A DNA stretch of 64,000 nucleotides, taken from Sialis fuliginosa (lineage: Eukaryota > Arthropoda > Insecta > Megaloptera > Sialidae). The notes under the pieces are model-generated. The model had not been told where the DNA came from and did not search any database. It worked only from the letters and a program-made list of their open reading frames with translations. This document shows, piece by piece, positions 16,221 through 26,609 of this stretch (its first letter is position 1; every line of letters starts with the position of its first letter). Where the stretch lies: positions 23,429,248 through 23,493,247 of the forward strand of contig OY540811.1 in assembly GCA_961205875.1 (NCBI GenBank), in the 5' to 3' direction. The translations under genes were made by a program, and so were the position numbers.

Positions 16221-16571
16221 CGTTCACGACTGACCAAAAACAGTGAACAACGAGCTTTGATTGGTTGATTTATGGAATTTCTGATGGAATGTACCAGAAA
16301 TTTAAAGAATGTAATTTTTTAAGCGTGTAAGGAAGTGAGAAAGACGTAAATAGAAAGAGATAGTAACTAGTGACCAAAGAACTTTTATGTTCACTTCATG
16401 TTGAGCGTTTCTGTCAGAACACTAGTTTCTATCTCTTTATGGTTACTTCTGTCTCACTTCCTTACACGCTTAAAAAATTACATTCTTTAAATTTCTGGTA
16501 CAACCCACCAGAAATTCCATAAATCAACCAATCAAAGCTCGTTGTTTACTGTTTTTGGTCAGTCGTGAACG
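16221..16571. repeat. Foldback element with about 150-bp inverted arms
   Basis: Arms 16221-16372 and 16420-16571 are near-perfect reverse complements around a loop of about 47 bp. Outer ends read CGTTCACGACTGACCAAAAA on the left and its complement on the right, and the arms meet at ACTAGTG/CACTAGT. The arms differ by only a few substitutions and small indels. No ORF. The transcript would form a long hairpin. Confidence 0.9.
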
Positions 16572-16669
16572 TTACAAATTCTTTACAAACTTCAGTAATA
16601 CTTAATAAACTATTTAGGGAAGTAAATACATCGTATAAAATCAATTTAAACTGTTATCTTGGTTAAAAT

Positions 16670-17495
16670 TAGGGGTGTACCGGAACTGGAATTTTTAATT
16701 CCGGTCGGAACCGGAATTACCGGAAATAAAAAAAAAACAAAAAACGATTTTTTTTAATTCTATTTTTTTAATAATAATAAATAAATAATTAAAATAATAT
16801 AATATGCATCCTTTATACATAGATTATTATCTTAAATCTTGAATTAATAAAATATTATTTTATATGCTATTTCTTAAATAGTAGAGTAGTTTGTATTATA
16901 AAAAATAGTATTTTTTGACATATCTTGTAATTTGAAGAGCTTCTTAAGATCGATTGTTTTAAATTGTATATAGGTATATCATACGTTCTTTTTGATCGAA
17001 TGAAATTACATTTCTAATCTCAAATTATAAATGTGATAAATCACAAACAGCATTTAGACAAATTCGCAATAGAGAAGATGGTATTTTGTATATATATTAA
17101 AATATAGCTTACACCATTAACTTTAAGAGTATCATATGCCCTAAGACCGTCGCGACCCCTTTCCCCTATTATAAACAAATTAAATTTAGTAAATTAACAA
17201 ATAAGTTGAATAATTAAGGTCAAATTACTAATGTCATAATTACAACCATTCTTATGCCGAACAAAATGTAAAAAACTGCATTTGTGTTATGAAATCATTG
17301 TTTCCATTAAAATTTTTGTTAAAATTCCATTAAAATGTTGTTATATCATAATTATTATATTTATTTTTCATTTTTTAAACAAAAATAACGTATATTATTA
17401 ATGAATTTCTTAGTAAAGAGTAATAATAATAATATTTCAAAATTCAGACAAAATCAGGCGAATTCCAGTTGGACAAGAATTCTGGTACACTCCTA
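16670..17495. mobile_element. hAT-like element (TAGGGGTGTACCGG ends)
   Basis: Left end TAGGGGTGTACCGGAACTGG and right end, read inward, TAGGAGTGTACCAGAATTC are inverted. The adjacent octamers GTTAAAAT (16662-16669) and GTGAAAAG (17496-17503) agree at 6 of 8 positions, a decayed hAT target duplication. The interior of this 826-bp copy has repeated CCGGAAT motifs and a fragment shared with 9450-9565. No transposase frame. Confidence 0.7.
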
Positions 17496-17503
17496 GTGAA
17501 AAG

Positions 17504-18590
17504 TTTTAATTCTTTTTCGAGATCTTAAACCTCGAATACCTATAGTTTAATTAAAATATGCTTTTTCAAATTATGGTATAAAACTTAATATCAAATCTTC
17601 AATTATTACAATTTCACGAAAACTGTAATTATTTTATATTTATATTGAATTTATACTTTGTTGGTTCCGTGGAAAACTTATTTTATTAAGAATAATTATG
17701 AAAACATGTATGTTATAAGTGAGATATGTCAATCTACTCGTTAAGTTGTAACATACAACATTATTCATCATCTTTAATTCTTATACAACTAAATGGCTAG
17801 TCATGTAATTGAATCAAGTTAGTATAATTTGATTTATTAAACTGTAATATATGTACTTGATTGTTGCAATCATTTATCTGACTTTTGCTAATTTATATGT
17901 ATGTACATTATTAACAATTGAAATAATGAAAATAAATGCTGATTGACTTTCGTAGATACATATCATAATCATAGGTGTCGACTCCGGGGCGATCGCTCCT
18001 CTAGGCGAATTTATACTCTCAAGTTAAAATTTTTTACTTTCTGAAACAACTGCAACATTAAAAAAACTGTAGCTTTGATAAAAATGATCAAAATTAAATT
18101 AAAGCTATTTTAGGATTCATTTAAAAAATATTTTGTCGTATACATCTTTAAAAGTTAAGTCAATAGAGGGTACTCCGAAAAAAAAGTTTTAGTTTTTTTT
18201 TCCTTTAATTCTGTACAAAAAAATAACTCAAAAATACGTATATGTTCTGAAATATATTTTAAAATGTATGTGAGTTGATATTTTTATGAAATGATGAAGT
18301 TTGAACAATGAAAGAGAAAAATAATTTGAGTTTTCGATTTCGTAAGAAGTACATATGTTTATTTATTTTTATCTAAGCAGAACGGTTTAATATTATATGT
18401 ATAGTCAAATGTAAGAGATATCGTCTCAACTTATGAATTTCATGAAAATCATAGGTTATAAATACTAATTCAATTCACTTGAATTTGGAAACACTAATTT
18501 AAATTTGATCCATTAGAATTGCATGCGCTCAACCTAAATCATACAGGAAAATAAACGTATCTATTTTACATAATTATTGAACCATAACAA
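17504..18590. other. Intergenic, nothing recognised
   Basis: AT-rich with no coding signal. A fragment near 17977 (gactccggggcgatcgctcc) recalls transposon ends, but no partner was found. Confidence 0.4.
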
Positions 18591-18850
18591 AACACATTGC
18601 AGCTTTAGACGCTGCAAAGCTTCCTCAATAGTAAATCAGATCACATTGGCTGCGAGCATCGCTATGGTGGTGGGGCGAGACTGCGTCTGCCAATGTCACA
18701 CATTATAACGGCGGGGGTTCAGTTACGATTTAACTCTACGTTAGGCTGTAGGCAAATACCAGCCGGTCTCTTTCACCACGTGCTTTTAACTCACGTGTTC
18801 TCTCACAAACAAATTAACAGTTGAAGAGCAAATGAAAAATAATAGACGAG
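18591..18850. promoter_or_regulatory. GC-rich promoter-like island with paired CACGTG E-boxes
   Basis: G+C and CpG rise sharply here compared with both flanks. Two perfect CACGTG E-boxes (18777-18782 and 18792-18797) lie 15 bp apart, and an initiator-like TTCAGTTA is at 18718. There is no long ORF. It may be a promoter, an enhancer or an unexpressed CpG-rich repeat; the strand of any transcript is unknown. Confidence 0.35.
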
Positions 18851-19229
18851 TGGTGATTGGCACTGATTGGTGTTGATTGTTTTATAAAGAAAAGTGAATT
18901 GTGATTTTTTTTATAAATATAAATTAATATATTTTTTAACAGTTGAATAAGAAATCAGAAAAGTGTAAATATAATATTAAATAAAATTATATGTGAATTA
19001 TATTTATATTTAAGTTGATATAATACTGTGATTACTATTTTTTATGATAGAAGTTATATGCATTAATTAAAATGTACGAGTACAGTGTTTATAAGTTTTT
19101 GGTAAAATGTTATCTTAAATGCAATGTTCGGAATATTTTCTTATTAAAGGTAAATAAATGTAAAATTTTAATATTAGATATTATTACATATAATTAATAG
19201 TCATTGTTTGTGTGTTTGTTATATAATAC
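18851..19229. other. AT-rich spacer
   Basis: No coding signal or repeat partner found. Confidence 0.4.
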
Positions 19230-19597
19230 ACTAGCTGTGCTCGCGGCTTCGCTTGCGTGGACTAAGGAATTATTATTAAGGATTTTTGAAAAATATAGCT
19301 GAATTATTTTAGATCTTTTTATTCTATACAATTCTTTACTACATTATATTGTTCAATATTTAACGGTTTAGGCAGCGTATTGCTGGTAGCAAACTTTGTT
19401 CCAACTTGATTTACTATTATCGTTACTGCTTATTCTGTATGTCACCTAACGTAACAAAATATATACTAACACCTGGGCAAAGAACATATCTATGAATAAA
19501 AAAAAACATGTAAATTCTCGAGTGATAAGCACATTAACGGACAGACAGACAGACAGATAGAAAGACGTTACGTTTTATAATATGTAAGGATGATGTC
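19230..19597 (+). mobile_element. LINE/SINE-like dispersed element, copy 1
   Basis: Begins ACTAGCTGTGCTCGCGGCTT and ends with CTCGAGTGATAAGCAC, a GACAGACAGACAGA run and GACGTTACGTTTTATAA. The same unit occurs inverted at 32850-33725, and its tail alone at 26495-26570 and 63083-63165. The conserved tail with variable 5' truncation is typical of retroposed elements. The clade cannot be named. Confidence 0.7.
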
Positions 19598-20181
19598 AGC
19601 TGCACTAGAAACAAAGTTGATTTCAAACCTATGTGTTTATGTATAATATTATGTAATTTATGTATTTTTCATATATATACATGGGTATAAAAGAAAGTAA
19701 AAAAACTATAAAACTTTTTTGTACGTCAAAAATTTGATATTCTATATTTAAGCCACATAATAATACATTATGTAATATAAATAATTAGCTATCATATTCT
19801 GATGTACAGGAAAAGCATAAATTGTTCGATTATTATTAAAATATTAGAAACTGTATAATTGTTATTAGGGTTAGACACAAAACTCTTGTAAATAAATAAT
19901 ACACAGTCTTACATATTATAATCTTTCTGGAATTTATTAAGTGTTATGATGTAAACGAATAGGTATTTTTGAAACTTTGTTTGCTGATATTAAAATTTCG
20001 TACTAAGGATTAAGAGCAAAATCGTTTTGTTAAAAAAAATTTTTGTTGGTTAATTAAAAAGTTAAATGTTTAATGGGTGAAAAATGCTAAGTAAAAACAT
20101 TTAATATAATGAAAGACTACTGGCCTGCAAATGTTACAATATTCAATCCGGCCCTTCGTCAAAGATATTTGCCCACCCCTG
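19598..20181. mobile_element. AT-rich spacer ending in a solo hAT terminus
   Basis: The last 60 bp (20118-20181) end in GCAAATATC-type sequence whose complement starts CAGGGGTGGGCAAATATC, then carries GGGCCGG, a common hAT terminal pattern. The opposite terminus was not found, so this is a truncated or very decayed copy. The first 500 bp hold nothing recognisable. Confidence 0.5.
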
Positions 20182-20840
20182 TATTGAGACAATACGCGTC
20201 TAAAAAAATTAGAAAAAATCGTGTGATAGATATAATATAATTATTTTTATACAATTATAACTAAAACAACGAATTATTTTTTACGATGCATTTTAAGACG
20301 TGAATAGAGCTATAATTATTTGTACATAATACCTTGTATATGTAAATAATAATGTGGGCATTCAGGTATTTAATTATTATTAATTCTTAGCTGTATATAC
20401 GAGATACAAATGTAAAATAAATAATTAGATTAGTGAATTCTTGTGTGTCCCGTTGAATTTTTTACTATTACAATGCCCTGTTTTTAATGAATGCTATTAA
20501 TTATTTAAATTATGTTACGGTTTTAGATGTACTTTAAGTTACTTTATGTTTATGCTTTTTCAATAGGTTGATAACCTGAAAATTTAATGAACTACTAGTT
20601 TGTTTATGTTTTGAATGATGTGAATGAATGCAGTGGTGGTACATTGTAAAACTAATGGAGACATTTACTCAGATTTTAATAAGTAATGATAATATTTGCT
20701 AATTGTCAGTGCCAAACATTGTTATGGGAAGCTCTAAAAATTAAATATTTATAGATGCCTACTATTTTATTATTATTTATTTTATCCCCATTTCATTGTA
20801 TTAATTGGCAGTTAATTCAGCAAAAAATTGATAGAGCTGT
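20182..20840. other. Intergenic, nothing recognised
   Basis: AT-rich, no feature supported. Confidence 0.4.
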
Positions 20841-20911
20841 GAAGTCGGAGTCGAAGCAATTTTGGCCGGAGTCTGAGTTGGTAGAGTGGTACCGATTTCG
20901 ACTCCGACTTC
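20841..20911. repeat. Short palindromic repeat with 15-bp arms
   Basis: GAAGTCGGAGTCGAA (20841-20855) and its exact complement TTCGACTCCGACTTC (20897-20911). The middle contains a further imperfect GGAGTCTGAG copy. The CpG-containing arms stand out from the AT-rich surroundings; probably a remnant MITE. Confidence 0.7.
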
Positions 20912-22639
20912 GTTAATTAAACAATGGTTTTTAATGTTTTTACACACTTATTATTATTTTTTTGTAAAGAGAGTATACCAGGTGCTCCATTTTAATTTCC
21001 CCAAGTCAATATCTCGGAAACTAAGCAAGATGGTGAAATATGTTTTGAATCAAAATTATAGTATTTCGAGGGGGAGATTTATTATTGCTCTGGGTTTTTA
21101 TAATTTATAGTGTTTTATGGGAACTTTATCGGGTAATATTTTTTTTTCAAATGGTAACCTATATTTTTTATTGCAGAATCGTAACTAACGAAAAAAATAA
21201 GTAACTTTTATCCGATTTTTTTTAGAAAACATCTATTTTTTACGATACCTACTAAGCAAAGTTAACAGAAATTTCTGAAATTTCAATAAATCAATAAAAC
21301 TTTAAAAAGAAAATCGTAAGAGGCAAAAAGTGCTAGGATTTAGACATTTGTAAGAAATAAGAGATTTTTTTTCGTTTTTCAATGATGAAGAACTTTATCA
21401 ACTCGATGACAAAGTTGGTAAAATATAAAAAAAAAATTGCCAGTGTTCAAAATTCAAAAACGTGTGTTCAATTCTTATTGAATACACATTTTTTAACTGA
21501 ATTATTTATCTGTTAAACATTTCTAATTTTTTTCTTATATATTGTCCGCCACTGAATAAAGGTAATTTAAAAGTAGTTAAATATTTAAATCCATTCACAA
21601 TATTATGTCCACTAAAATATGTAGCATCGTTAATAAAATAAAATTTATTTTATTAACTTGATGTATGTACGTGATTGACGAAATGTATTCGGATGTTGCA
21701 TTTATCTTTTTTCGTATTTCTTTTCTTTGTGTTAAGATTTAATAAACATATTTAAAATTTAAATTCTTTTACAAAGATTGTAGCTCCAATATTTAACTTT
21801 AATTACAATATCTTCTGTTATTATTAAGCTTATGTATACCTATATAAATTAATTGATGAGTGTCGCTTATCTTCAGAAACTTTTAGTCTATTTATCTTTC
21901 TTATGTCTACACAAAATAAGTAAAATTTTACATTTGAAGCTCATACTCCATTAGTTTATGTTTGAAAACAGCAATACATATAATTTAAATTTGATTTACT
22001 CTTATTTTGTGCAGTAAAATCTTTAATGATCTCTAATGGAACACCCATCACATTATAAAATATACATTTACAAAAAAATCACCTACAAAAATTTAGACTA
22101 CAAACATTTATCAAGATTAATTGGTTGCTGTTGTGATTAGTACACTAATTATCGCTCCATAGACGTAGATTCGATTTCCGTTCGAATGTGTTTGTGATGT
22201 TTATATAATTACAAGTTACTTCTACGTAGGTAAGTCTACAATGGCATGTGCTAATGGTCTTAACATAAACACATAGAAGCAATAAGTACCGCAAACATGT
22301 TCATTCATGTCTATTCGATTTATTTATTACCAACGTTTTCTATAGTTATTGATAAATGTTAATAGAAATGCTATTGGAAACTATAGTAAAAATTAATGTC
22401 AATGTATGTAACTGTATTGATTCATTCATATTTAATTTGTGGTAATTGTATTGTGTAGTTAGTAGATAACTATACTTATACATAAGTGCATGCTTTGCAG
22501 GATCGCTCCTAGGTCGATAGTTAAGTAGTATTGGTTAGTATATATGAGGAGGTGAGTTCCAAAATTCGTTCGTTTCATTTAAAAAAATCGAGATGTCAGT
22601 GGATTTTGAATTTTTTTTTGGCATTCTTTCATATTGTAA
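20912..22639. other. Intergenic, nothing recognised
   Basis: AT-rich with short open stretches only. A tRNA-like patch around 22122-22190 was examined and not accepted. Confidence 0.4.
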
Positions 22640-23325
22640 TGTTACAAGGGGGAGTCTTGTTTCCCATTTAAATAACATGGAAAAATTATTCTTAAGTACT
22701 AAAGTTGGTATTACTGATTCATGATAACTGATAAATTTTTTTTAAAGTTATCGGTTTGGTCATTCTTTTTTCGACAGCTCAGCAGAAGGGTAATATATTG
22801 CTATTTAATTGATATTTATAAAAAATTGACGTTAAAAAGTTGATTTTTGTAAAAAAATAAATATTTAAAACGCTTATAAGTTTCAACTCATTGCATTTAC
22901 ACTTATACCTCTCTAGACTATTTTTATAGATAATTTTTCCCATAAAATTAACATTTAACTTATTTTTATAAAAACAATAGTTTAGTTGTGAGAGACTTTT
23001 AGACGTTCATTGTAACAAATAAAACACTTAGAATGTCTGTAACTTTTGATACGTTGAATTAAGGATCATAACTTTGTAGAGAATTTTATCTTCTGCAAAA
23101 TGATGTCCTTAAATATTAAAACAGTTATCATGAATCAGTAATACCAATTTTAGTAATAATGAATAATTTTTCAATGTTATTTAAATGGGAAACGGTGCCC
23201 CTCTTTGCGACACCTCTTAAAATTGAACTACAGGGCAATCCTTCTGCGAGAATTTATTTTAGGTCATAAACTAACTTATTTCGTAACGAGAGCGAATGTT
23301 CATTTTTTTGACACACTCTAATGTA
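22640..23325. mobile_element. Foldback MITE family C, copy 1
   Basis: The right arm (about 23170-23325) reads inward from GAGTGTGTCAAAAAAATGAA. Its inner part (GTTTCCCATTTAAATAACAT) recurs inverted at about 22660-22680, while the outer left arm is eroded. The centre shares GTTGTGAGAG(A/C)CTTTTAGACG with the copy at 43974-44618. A third copy starts at 63875. No ORF. Confidence 0.75.
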
Positions 23326-23571
23326 GGTACATGTATATTTTACTTAATATTAGATAGTTATATTTTTTGTTTATAAAATAGATGTTGCTTTTCACAACAA
23401 GCATCTTTTAAACTCTCACGGTTGCGCTAATAACATTGTCGTTATTTATGATTATGTATGCATGCATGTTTTCATATAACTAAATATGACCTGTTACTTC
23501 ACTATGTGCATGAAGTACACAGTGGTGGCACATGAAAACAAGATGGAATTAAATGAAATACATACATACAT

Positions 23572-24656
23572 ATATGTAATTTATAATAAAATAAGTAAGG
23601 TACTGGCACCAGTCATGGATATGACCCCAGTAATGATTAAATAATATATATACCAACATTTAACTGTCTTGCAGCGTGATTTGATGACAATTGGCCAATA
23701 GGTATCAAAATGGTGGACATTTAAACTAATTATTAGGATAATTTATTTATTAATTATTATATTATGCTGGCTGAGGGGCTACGCCCGAATAAATAAAAAA
23801 AAATTATTATACTATTTTAGCAACAGCTTTACATTGTTTCAAAAACGATTCTTTCTTTTATATCTTTTGTGTCGTAGTACTTATCATTTTGTAATCATTA
23901 GCAAGTGTTCATCACTTCGTACTCATTACTGGTTTTACTTTATCCATTACTGGAGAAAAAACATAAACAAAATTAAAGGCTATAATTTAAAAAACAAACT
24001 TACTTTGGTAATTAAATTGATTAAATAAAGGCTCTGTCAAACAGGAAGCGGACTGTCCACGTGGACAGTCCGCGGTCCATCGTGGACTAAGGTGGTCAAA
24101 TAGAACGCGCAAGTAACGGCGAACCAGGGCAAATTATTTCTTCATATATAGTGATCATCATGTTCAGCAGTTCGTCTGACGAAGAAGAATTACTTCCTTT
24201 GTTAGCTGTGAGTTCAGCAACAAGACGAAAAATGAAATGTGTATGCCATAGTCAATGTGCATAATGCAGGCATTCTACGTTCGAGAGGGTTGTTTTTCGA
24301 GCTAAATACTGAAGCGATCTCATACAAACAACTGCACTACCGCACAAAATAAATCAACTTTTCATTATTATCTTCTCTTTTACTCATTTTGGCATCCAGT
24401 CCGTGCATGAACTCTATAAATATTTACAACCTGTCCGCTGCCCGCCGCGGTACTCCGCTTTCTGTTTGACTAGGATGATGTAACATTACACGATACAGAA
24501 CTTCCTGTTTGACAGAGCCTTAAAGAGTTACATGTTTTATTAGTAACATGAGTTTATGAGAATTACAAAAAAGAAGCCCGTCAATCACAAAAACAGTAAA
24601 CCTCCCAGCAATAACTGGTGCCAGTACCTTATATGTAATTTATTATATAATAAGTA
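23572..24656. mobile_element. TIR element flanked by an exceptionally long direct repeat
   Basis: The 1.03-kb element 23597-24630 has exact 17-bp inverted ends AAGGTACTGGCACCAGT. Immediately outside, 23572-23597 and 24631-24656 are direct repeats identical at 24 of 26 positions (both start ATATGTAATTTAT and end AATAAGTA). DNA transposons normally make duplications of 2-11 bp, so either this is an unusual integration product or the element landed between pre-existing repeats. Inside lies a nested Harbinger element (24029-24520). The remaining interior has no transposase. Confidence 0.75.
24029..24520. mobile_element. PIF/Harbinger-like MITE with TAA target duplication
   Basis: Inverted ends AGGCTCTGTCAAACAGGAAG and its complement, 20 bp exact, flanked by TAA at 24026-24028 and 24521-24523, the TWA target typical of PIF/Harbinger. 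Subterminal palindromes include GGACTGTCCACGTGGACAGT. On the + strand an ATG at 24161 opens into MFSSSSDEEELLPLLAVSSA before a stop. This resembles the acidic N-terminus of Harbinger nuclease proteins and is probably a relic. The copy is 492 bp and nested in the element at 23597-24630. Confidence 0.85.
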
Positions 24657-24994
24657 GTTGTTAGTTGGGTCTGACTAGTAGATGGTCCCATATAAAATCA
24701 TTAAAATCGAAAATATATCTTTTTTGAAAAATATTGCTTCCTAGAATTCAAACCATCCACAATTACAATTGCATAAAAATTTATATTTATATTATTTTAT
24801 TTTTATTTATTTAAAAAAATTATATTAACCAGGCACGTATCATGAAAAATTTTGAAGTAATATTTTCTAATAAAATTGTATAAACGTTAAATGGTAAATA
24901 CTTGATTGGAATTTATTTAAATTCTTCGATAATTAATTAATTACCATGGTGAATTTTCCCCGAGTAAAGCACAGATGTTTTTCTTCTAGGATCC

Positions 24995-25886
24995 TAAAGT
25001 ACTTGCGGGTAATAAGGCCTGCTAAGCTTAAATTTTAAATAAAATGAAAAATATTACATGTAATCAAGAAAATTTATTATCAATCTGTCTCTCTGAGTCT
25101 TATGAATAAACTAAAACAAAAAAGGATAAATTCTATCAGTAACCAAAACAAAAACAATCATTTTTAAAATTAGCATAAATAGGGCTTATTATATTACGGT
25201 AGCATAATAAGGCCTAAAAGTAAAATATTCAAAATTAATCTAACAATAAGTATCAACATATATTTGGAAATGAGATAAAATTAAACATTGTAAATAGTTT
25301 TAACAATAATAATAACTCTAATCACAACTATTAGGGCATTCGAAATCATCTACATCTTCTGCTGATAGACTTGTTACATCGACATCACTTCCTCATATCA
25401 GCCAGTTTGTCTTCTCTACAACCGTAGTAATGCCATTCCGTTTGCCGTTTGCATTAATTCATAACGAACATTCTTTGTTGGCTGAAGATTAGATTTAGTT
25501 ACTTATTTTATAGTTTTTTTAATTTTTATTGTTACCCGCAGGTCAAATAACTTGTTGATTTTTTTTTAGAAAATACTTATATTGAGAACGACAAAAATGG
25601 CGACGAAAATACTTATATTGAGAACGACAAAAAGGAACAATAAATTTAATGAAATATAGTAAACTTACAATTAGATCGTTTTTAAACACAAACATTTTAG
25701 TTTTTAATGTATTAATATAGAAAATCATTTGCAACAATTTTTTATTATTCGAACGAATTTTCTTCACTGTTCGAAACAAAAGTTAAAATTGGTGGCAGGG
25801 CATTGGGAAACGCAAGGTTATGTAATGGAATGAACCTATGAAACCTATGTTTTGACTCTTAGGCCTTATTGCTCCTAAGTACCTTA
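24995..25886. mobile_element. TIR element with AATAAGGCCT ends
   Basis: TAAAGTACTTGCGGGTAATA with AGGCCT at the left mirrors the right end, which read inward is TAAGGTACTTAGGAGCAATA with AGGCCT. TAATAAGGCCTAAAAG recurs internally near 25205, and CCCGCAGG near 25536. The interior of this roughly 890-bp copy has no ORF of note. Superfamily not determined. Confidence 0.6.
25569..25632. repeat. 36-bp tandem duplication
   Basis: GAAAATACTTATATTGAGAA with ACGACAAAAA is repeated at 25569 and 25605, a period of 36 bp, with essentially no divergence. It looks recent. It lies inside the TIR element at 24995-25886. Confidence 0.9.
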
Positions 25887-25924
25887 CATAAAATGGGGAT
25901 TATATGGTTTTCCACGACCCACTT

Positions 25925-26165
25925 AACTAGCTGCAGAACGCCACTGCGTGTGTGAGAGTGTGGTTTACTCGTACACCCTAATTACGGCTGCTGCGGCGGG
26001 CACACACGCAACGGCCGTGGTCAAGCCGGTCTCGGGGCGGCCCCGGGTTTAGAGGTTATACTCTAATCGCGCACCGCCCCGCGTGGGAGATTCTCGTCTG
26101 AGAATCTACATTTTATTGGCATACGATCACCGCAAGTTTTTTGATTTGTTGTTTTGTGCTCGTAA
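25925..26165. promoter_or_regulatory. CpG island, promoter-like
   Basis: The most G+C-rich segment of the window (for example ggctgctgcggcgggcacac and tctcggggcggccccgg). It contains a small palindrome GATTCTCGTCTGAGAATC (26090-26107). A plus-strand ATG at 26227 follows closely. This could be a promoter with 5' UTR, or a CpG-rich transposon part; there is no direct evidence of transcription. Confidence 0.4.
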
Positions 26166-26226
26166 CACGTGTTTCATTTAAGAGTTAGGTGTCTATTGTT
26201 TTGTAGTTTTTAACTCTATTATTTAC

Positions 26227-26379
26227 ATGGGTTGCACTAACACGAGGGAGGTAGATGAAAAAAGTAACACTTATGAACCTTGTAATTTTTACTTTTACAA
26301 ATTCAAGAAATTTGAAAATGAATTATGTTTGTCTACACTTGCGGTTCCCAAACTTATTTTGTCGCGGAACCTGACTTAA
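26227..26379 (+). other. Small ORF after the CpG island, MGC start
   Basis: Fifty codons beginning MGCTNTREVDEKSNTYE. A Met-Gly-Cys start can be myristoylated and palmitoylated, so a membrane-anchored first exon is conceivable. A possible donor (GAG followed by GTAGAT, 26250) lies after eight codons. However the last third of the ORF overlaps a hAT-terminus-like sequence (ggttcccaaacttattttg), so the full reading frame is not a natural gene. Coding status is doubtful. Confidence 0.2.
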
Positions 26380-26494
26380 AAAAATGCCATATTTATATTT
26401 TATGGATTCTCCTCATCTTCCCAATTTTAATACGATATTAAATGTAAAAGCGAAGTAAATTCATTATGTATATAATATATACATTTTACATGTA

Positions 26495-26570
26495 TTTCTC
26501 GAGTGATAAGCGCACTAATGGACAGACAGACAAAGAGACGTTACGTTTTGTAAAATGGTAAGGATATAGA
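26495..26570 (+). repeat. LINE/SINE-like tail, solo copy
   Basis: TCTCGAGTGATAAGCGCACT, GACAGACAGA and GAGACGTTACGTTTTG match the tail of the element at 19230-19597. The 5' part is missing. Confidence 0.65.
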
Positions 26571-26609
26571 TATAGATGATACATATTACCTATATTATAT
26601 GTTTGAAAT

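Noticed and set aside
22122..22190. tRNA-like or tRNA-derived SINE head (gattcgatttccgttcg resembles a B box)
   Set aside because: No acceptor stem, no convincing A box and no anticodon loop could be folded; no second copy seen in the window.
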